NCBI GenBank assembly: GCA_030435675.1
Contig: CM059622.1
Span: forward strand, 2,046,001 to 2,110,000
Length of the DNA: 64,000 nucleotides
Source: Steinernema hermaphroditum
Lineage: Eukaryota > Nematoda > Chromadorea > Rhabditida > Steinernematidae
Direction of reading: 5' to 3'
Shown: positions 33,264-46,245 of the stretch, piece by piece
Layout of the letters: every line of letters begins with the position of its first letter
Numbering within the stretch: position 1 is the stretch's first letter
Notes under the pieces: generated by a model
Databases searched by the model: none
Told to the model about the DNA's origin: nothing
The model's input: only the letters and a program-made list of their open reading frames with translations
Translations under genes and position numbers: made by a program

Positions 33264-35353
33264 ATGTCAAGAAGCAAGCGTGCGAAGACTGAATGCGTGC
33301 ATTCAATCGTCATGAAGGATATGTGCGCCCAGTGTGGTAAAGATTTAAGGGAGTGAGTCGTGACCGTTGTTGATTCCAGCTGACACACTTGCTTTAGGAA
33401 AGACGGAATGGCTGGGCAGCGGACAGAGGCGGCCTCCGCCAGCGTCTCGATGGTCCACCACGTGCCTGAACTGCACGTTTCAAACGATCTGGCCAAGGAG
33501 TTAGGCGACAAGGACCGGACGAATGTCCTCGCGCAGCGAAAGCTGGTACTCCTCGTCGATCTGGACCAGACCATCATACACACCACCAATCAGCCTTATG
33601 ATGGACCGCGTTCAGAGGTGCGTTTGCAGAAATGAAGCTGTCTAGACTCGACTGACTGTCTATGTTGATCTGTGCTGATTTATCGCTTGATTGCAAGATG
33701 TTTATATGGGTCCTTTTCCAGGAAATCTTTGACTACAAGATTATGAACTGCCGTTACTTCACCAAGGTCCGACCCTACTGCCATCAGTTCCTGGAGAACA
33801 TCTCAAAGTACTACGAGATGCACGTAGTCACGTTTGGACAGCGCCAGTATGCCCACCTGATCGCCAACCAACTGGACCCGAACCATCACTTCTTCGCCCA
33901 GCGTATCATGTCCCGTGATGAGCTCTTCCACAACCTTCAAAAGACACAGAATCTCAAAGCGCTCTTTCCGTGTGGCGAGGAACTGATCGCCATTATCGAT
34001 GACCGTCGCGACGTCTGGGAGGATATGGACAACCTCGTGCAGGTGAAGCCCTACAAATTCTTCCGCGATGTTGGCGACATCAACGCCCCTGGCGCCAAGA
34101 AGACACCAGAACCCGCGGGCGACGATAAGCCCTCGACGTCGGGGGAGGCGAACGGCGAAGAGAAGAAGGAAGAGAAGCCCGCTGAAGAGAGCGACAAGAC
34201 GCTGCAGTTCGTGGAGCGCGTGCTCATCGAAGCCCACAAGCGCTTCTACGCGCACTACGAGGAGAAGAAGGAAATCCTCGACATGAAGAATGTGATCGCT
34301 GACATCCGCCGCGAAGTACTGAGTGGCGTCTGTGTTGTCCTGTCAGGAGTCGTACCCCAAGGCGAGGACCCACGCAGGTCCAACGCGTACCAACTGCTGC
34401 TACGATTCGGGGCAGACATCCAGGATCAGGTCACCAGAGACACCACTGTCGTAATAGGAGCGCGATGGGGCACGACGTAGGCTACTACTAGTCTCCGATA
34501 ATTATGACACCTGAACATTTCAGAAAGATTCACAAAGCACATCGAGAGGATGTTCCCGTGGTCTCACTAAGGTGGCTGGACGCCGTTGCTGAGCGATGGA
34601 CGAAGGTGGGGATAGTGTCGTATGGATCCGAATAAAATCGCCTGGTTTCAGCCTGAGTTCGAAGATTTCATCTTGTCGAAAGACACTGCAGACAAGTCTC
34701 ATCGTATCCATCCGCACATGAGAACTGGAAGCCTCGCTCAAATGGAGACATTGAAGAAAGATGAGCTGAAGAGCATGACGGATGAGGTACGGTTATGCTG
34801 GTCGATCCGGCGGCGGTTGCAACCGCTCAAGGGCAGATGACAATATCGATTGCTCTCATTACATGTCTGGATAAGATCCTAGACCAGACTGACATTTGCA
34901 AAACAGTCTATTAGACAAACGATGCGAAATCACACTTGCAGAGAAATGTTGAGCGGTCGAATGTGTGAAATTTGATAGCATTTCACTCACTCCAATTTCT
35001 TTCAGGTTGACGAAGCGCTCTCGGATGAAGACGAGGATGAGGAGGAGATCGAGGCCGCTGACGCCGAAGAGGAGATAAAGAACGACGACGCACTGCTTGG
35101 AACCTTGGAAGAGGTCGTGGACGATGAAACCGACAAGTACAGTGAAGAAGACTCGCGTTCAACGGACGATGAGGATTTCGCGGAGCCGGAGCCCAAGAGG
35201 CAGCGCAAAAACGAAGATGAAGAAGGCAGCAGCGAAGATGACAGGGAAGAAGAGGATCTGAGTAGCGTCGACGGTGACGGCAACACGAACGACGAATCCG
35301 ATGATGAGGACGACGACCTGGCTGCGGACCTGGAGCAGCAGTTCTTCTCCTGA
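33264..35353 (+). CDS. fcp-1: RNA polymerase II CTD phosphatase FCP1 (542 aa)
   Basis: Six exons: 33264-33352, 33398-33617, 33722-34476, 34524-34605, 34652-34786 and 35006-35353. The ATG is eight bases after a TTTTTCAG acceptor. Residues 9-27 hold the CVHSIVMKDMCAQCGKDL zinc-like motif found N-terminally in FCP1 proteins. The catalytic DLDQT is at residues 84-88, followed by the NLI/FCP1 fold (YFTKVRPYCHQFL, VVTFGQRQYAHLIANQLDP, IIDDRRDVW). A BRCT domain spans about 285-385 and ends with VVSLRWLDAVAERW. The last 110 residues are very acidic and end DLEQQFFS, the usual TFIIF-binding type of tail. The enzyme removes phosphate from the Pol II CTD in the nucleus. A gene on the same strand starts 235 bp downstream. 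Confidence 0.95.
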
Positions 35354-35588
35354 ACTGTGTAAAAGAACTATTGTTTTTTTTTCGGTTAACGGGCTTTGTT
35401 GAGATTGTGAATGAATTTCGTACTTGCTCATTAGTTTTGAGCTGTGATTTCCTGGGGTGTGGAAGTTGGTATGTGACGAGTTCTGCGTAAGATTAGACTG
35501 CTTTGAAATGAGGAGAGATCAGTCTAGACTGCAAAGGGGGTTAAAAGCCTCCGGTGAGACCAATTCGATCATTTTACTGTCTTCCGTT

Positions 35589-35986
35589 ATGTTCGCCCGG
35601 TTGGTCCTCGTCTGCCTATCCGCCTTTCCGAAACCGCTCAGTTTCAACGTCGTCCAAGCGGCCGCCGTAGCGCAGATCCGCATGTTTGCCTCCGGCAGAG
35701 ACTCCAAGTCGGCGATGGAGTCGATGTTGCGGAGGGGAAAGGCAATGGCGAGTGAAGCCAGCGAGCGTCTGAAGGAGGCTCTACAAAAGAACGCGATGAC
35801 TGAGCGGAAGACGGTCGAGTCCGTGAAGGGACTCGCCGCCAAGAAGGTCCGAGACCGCGCTGAAGTGATCAAGCTGACTTATAAGAAGCGGGTGAGGAAG
35901 AAAGTGTATTACGGTAGTAACGGAGAGCGTTTCAGGCCAGGCAGAAGGCAGCCGACAAGATACACAACGCCGGACGCAAGATTTAG
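35589..35986 (+). CDS. Small basic amphipathic protein, possibly mitochondrial (117 aa)
   Basis: Two exons, 35589-35891 and 35936-35986, in phase 0 across a 44 bp intron with a GCGTTTCAG acceptor. The N-terminus (MFARLVLVCLSAFPKPLSFN) could be a mitochondrial presequence or a signal anchor. From residue 38 the protein is a regular Lys/Arg/Glu/Ala helix (MLRRGKAMASEASERLKEAL) ending KIHNAGRKI. An AATAAA lies at about 36019. It starts 235 bp after the FCP1 stop on the same strand, a spacing compatible with a nematode operon, but no convincing SL2-type acceptor is seen just upstream. No family is recognised. Confidence 0.65.
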
Positions 35987-36361
35987 AAGTAGCCGTCGTG
36001 ATGGAGGTGTGCAATTTTAAATAAAGTTTGAAAGAATGCAGCTAGGCTATGGTAGAAGGTGTAGTTGATGGCCAAGTGTTGGCCACTCGGTGTACGGTAT
36101 CGCCATCGATGCGGCCAGAAAGGGCGCCCAAATCCCATCTTTGCCCTCTAGCTAGCAGATAAGAAATCGAACAGATTCCTTTTAGTACCATAACCCAGGA
36201 GTACATTCTTTCCATTCTAGACACTTCATTGAATAAGAGTAAGTTTTATTCATATTAGGGCTATAGTACATCATATGCTTTGTGAAGGACCACCGAAAGT
36301 GAGTGCGATGAGATGCGGGCTATGTACAAACAAAGGGAACATTTCTGGAAGGGGCGAGAGG

Positions 36362-38173
36362 TCACATTTTGCGGATGAGGATCTTCTGGGGCGGACGGAG
36401 CTGTGTGTAGATCTGCGCGAGGGGAATATCGCCGGGGATCGGCGCTTCGTCGCCGCTGTCCTCGAGCACCAGTGCGTAGTCTTCGAGGTCGACGTCTTCG
36501 GAGATCGCCGACAGGGACGTCGACGTCGTCAGGCGGTTCATCGCCAGCACGAGGACGATCGCCTCGCGGCTCGTGGTGGAGGGCGAGAGAAGGAGCGATT
36601 TGTAGTTGCTCTGGAAGGATCGGAGGTTAGAATCGGGTGATCAGGTGAGGTCATATGGTCATCATTGGTCTGTGTCTAGAGCCTATCTCTGTACTGTCTA
36701 GCTCTGTCTAGAGCAGTTGTGCCCATAGAGCCTCGAGTCCGGAGTTGTCTTCGGACTCGTCGGCATCTCTGGTCCAGGGTTTATGTCTGGTTTCGGATCA
36801 CCGGAGACGTTTCTGAGTGTTTAAGACTCAAAAAAGTCACTTTTCTTTTGAGATTTCCTCATGTCTAAACAAGTAGGTCGTATGAAGGAATGCTTAGAAT
36901 ATATGCCAGGTTGATTGGGCTCAAATTTGGCTTATTTTCAGAGCTTTCTAGGCCTTGCCTGTGTCATATTCCTAGACGTGCCACTTTATTTCTGCTCACC
37001 TGAGGAGATATTTCACTGTCGCATATCCGCACCAAAACACCATTTTTGGACATGGTCAGCGCAAATCTGGACATGTGCACGGGGTGGCAACGCTGCAGCT
37101 CGAGTGGACGCGCCTCTTTGCCTGAAATACCGTAATCCAGTTTCATTTCCACGCAACAGTGTCTCCATACCCAGCTCCAGAAGGGTCCTCACTTCCTGGC
37201 CATCGGACCTTCTTGTGCGCACCTCCATCAGTAGCTGATACATGTTCGGGTCCCGGCACGACAGACGGAACTTGTTGAGAATCTGGTCGATGACCGTCTG
37301 TACCGTAGTCTGCGTCGAGATCTTCAGCGTTTTGTAGTCGGTGTCCGGCTTCACGTGTCCGGTGTGCACTCGTAGAGCGCCCTAAACGACAGCAGAGCCG
37401 TTAGGCGGTGTGTAAAGCGATCATCTGGCGGCGCGGAAGCTGCGCATATGTCCGGCGATGTCGCAAACATATGTTGTTTGGGGGTGGCAAACAGGGCGCC
37501 GCCTTTTTTCTGCTGTAATCGGACAGGTGCGATCAATGGGATTTTGCAACGACTTGGGTCTAAGTGGGACCAGGAAATGGAACTCTCCTTGAAGGATTTG
37601 AAGCTTGCCTAGATACTCATCTCATCACTTTCACCACTCTCGTCGCCTCGACCGGTCCCCTCCAGACGTACAAAAAGTCTCTTCCACTCCCCTCTAGACA
37701 GTCTCGTTTTTCCGCTCCACTTCCCCTACCGGTCCATGTTCATCTAGCCGAGCACCACCGGAATCGTCCTTTTTTTACAGTTTCGAGTGTAATTATGCGA
37801 CAGGTGGGCGCAATCGCTGCTTTCGGTGTGTGGCGCGCGACCTTGGCTCCTCTAAGGACCTTCAGCCCCGGCCGCCGCCGAGGGCTAACGCGTCTTCGGG
37901 GGGTGCCGGCTTGATTAATTGCGGTGGCGCGAACAAAGGTTGTTAGCCCGGGCTTACCCATTCCGAGGTGGAGTCGGAGCTGTCGATGGAGGAGAGCGAC
38001 GAGAGCGACGTGGAACGGTCTCGAAGGTAGGCCGGGTCGTAGATGCTGAGGCTGGATTTGCCGATGGAGGCTGAGGAGGTGGACGGCGACGGGGAGGCTG
38101 GCACTTTGAGGGTGTTGCTTTGCAGGGAGGTGCGCGAAGCGCTCGTTGATGAGCGCACTTGGTACTTTAGCAT
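36362..38173 (-). CDS. Compact protein with two Ras-association-like domains (265 aa)
   Basis: Four exons: 38173..37958, 37381..37171, 37121..37000 and 36610..36362. The ATG follows a CTTTTTTCAG acceptor by 10 bases (trans-splice-like). Residues 1-72 are Ser-rich and low complexity. Residues 73 to about 155 fit an RA domain: GALRVHTGHVK, YKTLKISTQTTVQTVIDQIL, then EARPLELQRC...SRFAL. Residues about 163-260 look like a second one: GVLVRICDSE, YKSLLLSPSTTSREAIVLVL, DYALVLEDSG and a final PPQKILIRKM. RA domains bind GTP-loaded Ras or Rap. With no catalytic domain this would be an adaptor. Two introns, 576 and 389 bp, are long for the window. The second RA call is less certain than the first. Confidence 0.75.
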
Positions 38174-38228
38174 TTTGTTGTGTCTGAAAAAGGAACAAAT
38201 TACAGAAAAAGCAAATGAAAGCGAAAAA

Positions 38229-38302
38229 TTCGCGGTAGGACTCGAACCCGGATGAAGAATCTGATAGGCATGGAACATTACCAATGAGCTACACAGACGA
38301 AT
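38229..38302 (-). repeat. Degenerate tRNA-like sequence
   Basis: GTAGCTCATTGGTAATG and GGGTTCGAGTCC read as A and B boxes on the minus strand and the ends pair (ATTCG with CGAAT), but the T stem does not pair. It is a tRNA pseudogene or tRNA-derived SINE, just upstream of the RA-domain gene. Confidence 0.5.
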
Positions 38303-41300
38303 CGGCGTAATGCCTATTCTAGCATGGTATACGTTTAGAAATACATGAAAATTATATGGATACGCTAATAAAAACGGTTTGTGCCACGTGTAGACAGGTC
38401 TTCAGGCAGACTCAAATGGAAAATACGACCGATAGGACCCTCCTAGACCTCTAAATGAGACCATAGGAGACTGTCCACAAGGCGAGTGGTTGTCCCTGTC
38501 TACAACGCGCAGTTCCTGCTGATTGTTTGATCGTTCTGAGGCTGAATACAAACAAAAACCACACGAAAAGAGACGCCAAAAGAAGAAGCGCGTCGGAGGG
38601 AGGCCAAACGAAATGGAAAGCGTGGAGGGAGGAGCCGAACGTGGCGGTGGGCGTGTCGCCGGACCTCCCAACGCGTAAACATCGTCCAACATTTGCACCT
38701 CCGTTCGCTCCTTGACGAATCGCCGTGTGTTCCTTCTGCAAAATGGCGAAACCGAATCGAAATGTGTGAGATTGATGGCGGTGGTCTGGGTTTCAGGAGG
38801 TGACACTTCGTCTCTCAGTCATAAGGGCTAAGAACAGAGCATGTTCTGTGAAAGTGACCAGCAAAGTTCAAAGAAGGAACGATCGACCGACTCCACATGT
38901 ATTTATAGAGCGTGGAAGATTGATTTACGGGGTTACTGTGGTTCATTTCACAGAACGGAAGTGGTACTGATGGGTAGACAAAACAGGTTTGCGTCAATTC
39001 GCAAAAATCGCCGATTGGACTCTTCACGTAGCTTGTAAAAGGCACGATATCCAACAGAGATATTCCATGTGAAGATAAGAGAGGAAGATCCGAATATTAG
39101 CTGTATCGAGGCGACGAGAAGATTATGGATCCCGACAAGACCGCTAAGGACCTTATACAGGAAATATAGGAATAAGCAAAATAGGACAGATATATACTCA
39201 AAGTTGCCCCTCAAACGTCTCTTTATCTCACCATCTTAATAATATACTCTTTTCGCTAATATCTGAAAGGCGCCTTTCCTCCCCAAAAACAGCGATACGA
39301 TTGGAATATATCTCGATTTTCAGGAGGTGCTCGGAAATGTGAGATGCTATACCAGTGCACAAATTTTTAGGCGTTTATTACATGGATGATCTATGTATGT
39401 AACTTTGGTCCAAAAGATAACTAGACAAGGAAGTGAAGAAGCGGAGTGGGAAGCGATCAAGGACATGAAGGACTTCTAATCTGACCAATCTGAAGCATAA
39501 ACATGTCCATGATCATCGGATAAGAACTCGCAAGAAGTGGATGTTAACTTTTCTGGGGTTTAGTTGGTGAGTTCAAGAAGTTCTGTCTGCCAAGTACAAA
39601 TTATTGGGTTGATGCATTGAAAATGAGCCCCTTGGTAAACATCCTTTATTTTTACAATATTTACTCCTGGGGTATAATTGATTGGTGCGTTGTTGAGTAC
39701 ATTTAGCTCTCACTCTACATCATCATTGGCGGCTTGTCCGTTACATTCCTCTTGATGTTGGGGGTCTATTTTGTTTTTATGATCATTTTTTGGCACCTCG
39801 AGATGGCGAAATACGAAGTGATGTATGGACTTCCTATGGTAGCATTTGTGTGATGGACGGTGACTGCCTTCTACCACGTACATCCTTGGTTCTTGCCTAT
39901 TGAATGCACCTACCGCTGCGGTCGTCGTATATCACAGCATGGGCTAACTCAAAAAGATGGCCGTTTCGGATCACCATGTTCCATCAACTCCAATGTTTCC
40001 AAATGGTTAAGTACTATAACAGGGAACGGGGACATGCAGCAGATAGCCATCGCTCACAGCTATCATGCCCACATAGTGACTTCACGAGCTCATTTCTACT
40101 TTAAGGAAAAAGAGGCCAAATGTAGAAAAAATGGCCCTTGTATTCCTAAAAAATACGACTCTCCGAGGCCGTGTATTTTCAAGTTGACCCCCACAAAGGC
40201 TCTCCACTTTGAGCTGTGAGACTCATGTTCGTTGTTCGTATAGAGCTCTGTTAGCTCTATCTTACTGTCATCTGTACGCGTCCGTAAATGAAGATATCAG
40301 AGAAAGCCACTGAGAATAAGGTGAAGAGGTCGAAAATTTGACCAAAACCATTTTTCGATTTTAAACCTCGGGTACTCTACGAACGAGGAATCCGAATGCG
40401 GGCCATAAAGTGGGCTGAAGTTGCTGATGCTAGCGGCAAATACCTTGATTAGATTGTGTGCCTTTTTGGTAATAAATATCTACTTTCAAAAAGGCTCATT
40501 TATTATGCATCAACCCAATATAAGCAGTTGTTTTCAGAAAAACACCTATGACTCGGCTCAACATTTGAACTTTTGTTTTCACTGAAGTCTGAAATCTTAT
40601 GGAGGTCAATGTGACTGAGCTGTTTCTGCATAAAACTCGCGTCAATTCTGATGAAACTCCTGAACTCGAGCGCAAGAAGAATCCCTACATGCAGCTGCTG
40701 ACTCATGAATTCCTTTAGAACAAAAAAAAAACAATATCTTAGTCACGATAAGAGTGTAAAATGTGAGGATGTTTGCTTCATCAATCACCGACGGAAGGTT
40801 TGCATCAGCGATGACTCCCGTCAGGTTTGAAAAGGAATTCATGGTTGCAGTTGATGGGATTATAATCAGTCAGGGAGAAAATTGTCGTCGAAAGGGTTTA
40901 GTTGTAGCGAAGGATGTTTCAGTGTATCGTGGTTTGAAATGGTGCTCACAAAATGGTTTGGTTTAGCGCATCTCAGTCAACAAACTCATTCGTAATCGGT
41001 CGGTCTCGGTTCAGCGTCGGCCTCACGCCTCATTTTGGGCACGATTGACGCTCATAAAATAGGCCAAAAATGATTAAAAAACTGTAAAGAAACGGAAGGT
41101 CTACCATCCCTAGAAGCATAGGGGCTCCTAGACTGTCTGTGCGGCTCATTGCGAAAGTGTCTGTCTGATCGGTCGTGGTCTGTTCAACACCGGGCTCAGT
41201 CATCATTTAATCTACTTTTGAAAACCAACCTCTCCTCCAAGATCGAATGCGACCGTTTTCATATGAGAGATTTGCAAGTGAATTGTTTCAATCAGACCGT

Positions 41301-44300
41301 TCTACAGGAAATATCTCTCAAGAGCTGCTCGATGTGGCATCTCAGATGGACTAGGATACTTTTAGCAAATATTCGCTCTCTTAAACAGACCGCTTCTTGT
41401 CTCAGATCATCCGACGTGAGCTGATGTCGGCCGACACTATCGGAGGGAACGGCTCTGTTCTATAATAAACATCTTTTGCAATTTGAAGTCGCAGCTTTCC
41501 TTTAATACATAGTAGCTACAGTCTCATTTTGCCGATTGTCTCCATAAGCAGGGAGGCCCAAAAATGGGTATCTAGACGGGAGTCTGCGACCTCATTTTCG
41601 CGGGGATCTTCATGTCTTCATTACACAATAAACGAAACAGTTAGTGTCACGTTCTGTACATCGTGTTTCATGTAATCACCCTCTGCATCAGAGTAAAAAC
41701 AAAAGCAACACATCAAAAGAGCGACCCGTTCACTCCATTAGCACGATGTCAAATGACGCGAAAGCGAGTGGAAACCAGTCCCAGAGACAGAGACTTCATA
41801 AATGAGACAGAAGAGGTGCTAAATGTTATTGGAACGACATGGCTGGGAAACATCCCTCGATCAGAATGGAGACGTCAAGAGCCGTTTTGCCTTGTAAATG
41901 AGATATCGCCGTACAAAAACAAAACGGCGAAAAATAGGCGATTATTACGTGAAAAACATGGCGAGTGTCGTCATGGCGTGATGGGGGCATGGTGCCGAGT
42001 CATTGAGATGTTGCCGATGAGATGGGGGCGGATAAGGGGGAGTGTGAAAGAGGCCAGAGAGTGGATGACGATTGGGGTCATCGATGGGGAAATTCACACG
42101 TGTGTAAGATGCGCCAACATAGAAATTGTGTTAAAATCATAGGAATATGCGTCTATGTCCTTTAGGCACGAAGGGCATTGAAGTAGACTTTCAACAAGAC
42201 ATCAATAGCCCTGTGGGAGGCAAGATTGATGCGGATCGCTTTTATTCAAGTTTTTATTCTAGCAGCCCCAGAGACGTAGTGGCAGTGAACCGGTCTGATC
42301 GAAATTGACTGTGTGGCTCATTGCGAGCTCACTTGATTCGTAATCGGTCGGGGTCGGTTCGATGCCGGTTGGGGTCCTGATTTTATATGGTGTCTGAGAC
42401 CGACCCCTTCTGGATGATCATACTTACTGGATAGTCATTTTCCCTAGATGTCTTTTAGAATTTTCGAATTTGTATTCCGAACACAAGGCATCCAGAATAG
42501 AACATCTGGCTAGATCTCCCTACAAATATTTGTCTATAAATGAGACATGATGAGACATGTCTTCCATTTTTTCGCATTTTTTGTAAATAAAATCACAAAT
42601 AATGGTAAACACCGGATACGGGAACGTCTCAATGAAGAGTACCAGGATTGAGTAGTAAAAGTGATCACACGGGGCTGTTTACAGGTTTACAGCCGTCTCC
42701 GAGCGCCGTGGAAATCGGAGCCGCCGGCTGGCGCGGACGTCCAGCGGTTCAGGTGGTGACCTTAATCGCCGCACGATTATCGCTTTCGATTCGAGTGGCG
42801 CCGAGAAGTGTCCGGTGTCCACTTCGCGTCTCGACGCGATTCCACGAGTGGACGTACACTTAGACGGGCCCTTGGGGGCGCTCTTGACGTTTCACTTTTG
42901 AATGTCTTCAACTTTCATCGGTTTTGCACTATTCGGAACATTTTGGAATTTTGAAAATAATGAAAAAAAAACATCAGAAAAAAATAAGAAAAAAAAGACC
43001 AGAAAAATGACATTCCAGACTTCTGTTTAGATGCCCTTTTTGGGCGATATTGGGAACCATTATTTACAAACATGAAGTCCTGAATGATTTCTCAGACTTT
43101 TTTCTAAAGTGCCCTTTTTGGAACGGCTTGTCCATACACTTTAAACAGTAGGTTACCTATATTTTACTGCAAAATAAGCTATCCTTTCCGATGTGATGCC
43201 CTTACAAATGCAGGGTGCGCCAGATAAACTGCAACATGATAAATTTACCACAATTTACTGTAGCATTCTGAGAATTGACCAAAGTTACGCTCAAAATGAC
43301 GCTACACCACTCAGGAACAAGATTATTACAATACATGCTCGAAAAGGTCTCGCTTCGCCTCCGAACAATGTCGATACAAATGTCGCTTGAGGATGGCCTA
43401 AGATGGGAGGTAAGTTTTTTTGGTCATCACTTCTACCGGATCTTAATCCCCTTCAGTTCGCGATTAAGTGTTTCTTGTGGGTGAGGGTCAGTTTTTTACG
43501 ATGTTGAAGTCACTGAGGACAGTTCTGACAGCCACATGGAGGCAGGAAAAAGAGTCCAGACCCGCGGCGCTCGGGGCTTCGAGTCGGATGTATGTTTAGG
43601 TATGCATTTTTTTATTTTCTTATTCGCTGGTGGTGTGGCTTCATATTGCGCGTAAAAGTACCGTAATTAGAAGAGACCACAGTGAGTTACATTGATTTCT
43701 TTATGTTGCAACTTATCTGGCGCACCCTGTAGCTAACCATTCCGTTTCCACTCGACAGTGGCCCCAGAACCTAAAGTAAAAACGGCGACATGACAAACGA
43801 CCCCGACCCGAACCCACAGACGAGCAGTTGTCGACGATGATTCAGTGGGTGCCGGTTAGGCGCGCGCCTCTTAATCATTTACTCCGCGGAGTTTTTGTGC
43901 GCGCCACGATTTGGAGCGCGAAATGGAACGCTACACGGGAGGGTTTTGTGCAGATTTATGGGGTGGAAGGAAGGTGAGAATTAGTTGAGATTAGAGGTAC
44001 ACTACTTGATGGATGCGGAAAGAATATTGTTTATTTGATTTTTATGGAAGAGGAGTGATGAAAAGCGGCGACCAAGAGGAATAGAAAGAGGACCGGAAAG
44101 CAAAGAAAAGCGCTCAAAGGGTCCCGGCGCGGAGAGACGTTCCGAGAGGCAATATTAATACGTGCGCACAAAAGCGACGCCGCCGGAAATCGGCGCGCTA
44201 ATCGCGATGATGAATTATGCATATGGCGTTCGGGGTGGAGAGTCGAGGGGGCACGTGGTTCTGGAAGGCCAGGTAAAAAGCGAGTGAACATGGGTGAGGG

Positions 44301-44369
44301 TGGTCCCGACGACCATGTTCTGGAGGCTGATAATTGTGTCTGGGACGGCTTTCAATGTGCTGAGACAGC
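38303..44369. other. Gene-poor region
   Basis: No supported gene. A hydrophobic frame near 39711-39850 (SLYIIIGGLSVTFLLMLGVY) after a TTTAG site may be a relic of a membrane receptor. Two related segments at about 40985-41170 and 42285-42400 share CGTAATCGGTCGG and GGCTCATTGCGA. The mariner remnant at 43211 is listed separately. Confidence 0.35.
43211..43729 (+). mobile_element. Internally deleted Tc1/mariner element (519 bp)
   Basis: It starts CAGGGTGCGCCAGATAAACT and ends with the reverse complement (AACTTATCTGGCGCACCCTG), flanked by TA on the right only. Around 43420-43480 a frame reads FWSSLLPDLNPLQFAIKCFL, the mariner (S/L)PDLNP motif near the third catalytic residue, so it derives from a coding copy. 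The termini match those of 10778. Confidence 0.8.
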
Positions 44370-46245
44370 AACTTGAAATTGGCGAATTTTTGCATAATTA
44401 CCAATATTTCGCAAAAATCTGGGAATGACGCTGTAGAGTGGTCGGGTTTTTTTTCATTTGGAAAACTGCTTAAAATATGACCGGTTGCAGAGTGTTTAAA
44501 TGCCTGAAATGAAGACGTCTAAGAACCATCTGGAGACATCCTTTTATGGTTTGATCATGTCTAGACCAGGGCTGTGCCAGACGAGACTTTGCAACCTCGA
44601 GACTGATATGAAAATCTGGAGACGAGATTCGAGACTTGCTCTGGTCCGGACATTTGCAGCTTAAACTAGGAACAGTCTGGTGACAAAATCTCTGTCTTGC
44701 TTACAAAAGTTTTCTCGATTTGAGGTTTGAAACATAAGATCGCGTTGAACAATGTGAGTGACGCATGGCTCCATCTGAACGAACGGTTCCTATACCAGGC
44801 CACCAGGCTATGTACCTCTCCAAGGAGATAGTGAGCGTTTTCAGACGGTGCAAGTGATTCTTGACCTCCAGAAGATTCCTGACCTGACCTTCCTGATTCA
44901 AGCAACAACTCTTCAATCAGCGCGCATTGCTTGGTCGCAATATCAAGAGAACAGCACGGTATGGACATGATTTTGTCCTGGAGCACAGACCGATTACGGT
45001 GCTTTCGATTACTATCGAACCGTAAAAACCAAGAAGCATCTCTTTTCATGATTGGACGAATCTAGCCGCTTCCATTAGATTTGAGATTTTATGAAATAGG
45101 TGATTTCAGACAGTGCTAGCCAGGGAATATAGTGACTTGAACAATATCAAATCAAGAGACATTTCTGGCCTCAAATCTTCGGGTAATTGTCTCAAATCAT
45201 CTATTTCCTAAAATTTCATATCAAAATTCGATTTGTCACTTTTAGGGGCCCATATCCAGGTAGATATAGAGCCCCTTTTCTCGCCTTGAAAAAAAGCTTG
45301 TATATGGTCCAATAAAAAATGCTCTAGTACTATACTATATCTTGTCGGGAGTACTTCCGCTTTGGCGTAGGTTCGACCTAACGCTCACGGTACCTCCCCT
45401 TGTCCCTATTCGTTCTAGGTTCATAAAACACAATATATCTCATCTTTTAGATCTTGATTTTCGTAGTTCAAGTCGAGGATAAGCGACTACAGAAAACAAC
45501 AACAGTCCCGTCGTAAAAAGCACGAAAGAACACAAATATTAGCCAGCTGGAACAGCCGCTGTGGGTGGTGGCGATCCCCCGGGCGCTCTTGATATCAGTC
45601 GGAGATTAAACTCGAAACGCCGCCGCGTCTGTCGCCGCACAATTCGAACAAAACAAATAGGACCGACCCGGGAGTGACAGGAGACGACGAAACGAGCCGA
45701 GTGATTTAGCGCTCGTTGGTCGATTAGGGTTGTTCGACGGAGGGCTGAAATCAAAATGAACGATAAAAGTGACAGATGTGTGTGGCGACTGATGGAGTGC
45801 AATGCATGACGCGGACGGACAAGAATAGCAGCACTCATATATCTTTGGATCATATAGCGGAGGTGAACAACATAGAGAACAGACATGAATGTACGTATTT
45901 CTATGAACAGGCCTGTTCTGTAGGCACTCGAAAAATGGAAAGGATCTCAAGAAGTATTATTCAGCACAGACACTTCTTTAACTTCGGGTTTCGTCTCGAG
46001 ATTTTCATATCAGCCTCGAGGTTGGAAAGTTTCGTCTCGTTCAGTCCTGGTCCAGATACGATCAAACCAGAAAGTGATGTCTACAGACAATTCTTCGACG
46101 TCTCCATTTCAGACATTCAAACACTCTACAACCGGTCGTATTTTCAGCGGTTTTTCAAATGAAAAAAACCGACCAGTCTACAGCGCCATTCGCAGATTTT
46201 TGCGAAATATTGGTAATTATGCAAAAATTCGCCAATTTTAAGCTG
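44370..46245. mobile_element. 1.9 kb element with about 280 bp inverted terminal repeats
   Basis: 44372-44640 is matched in reverse complement by about 45965-46245 with scattered differences; both contain ATTGGCGAATTTTTGCATAA and GGTTTGATC. The 1.3 kb interior has no recognisable transposase; one 127-codon frame (45049..44666) has no known motif. The type is unclear: a non-autonomous fold-back transposon or an inverted duplication. Confidence 0.7.

Noticed and set aside
39860..40219. 119-codon plus-strand frame after a hydrophobic segment
   Set aside because: A receptor-gene reading would need several further membrane segments, which are not present in joinable exons.
41663..42142. 159-codon plus-strand frame
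   Set aside because: No recognisable motif, no neighbouring exon, and a composition like the surrounding non-coding DNA.
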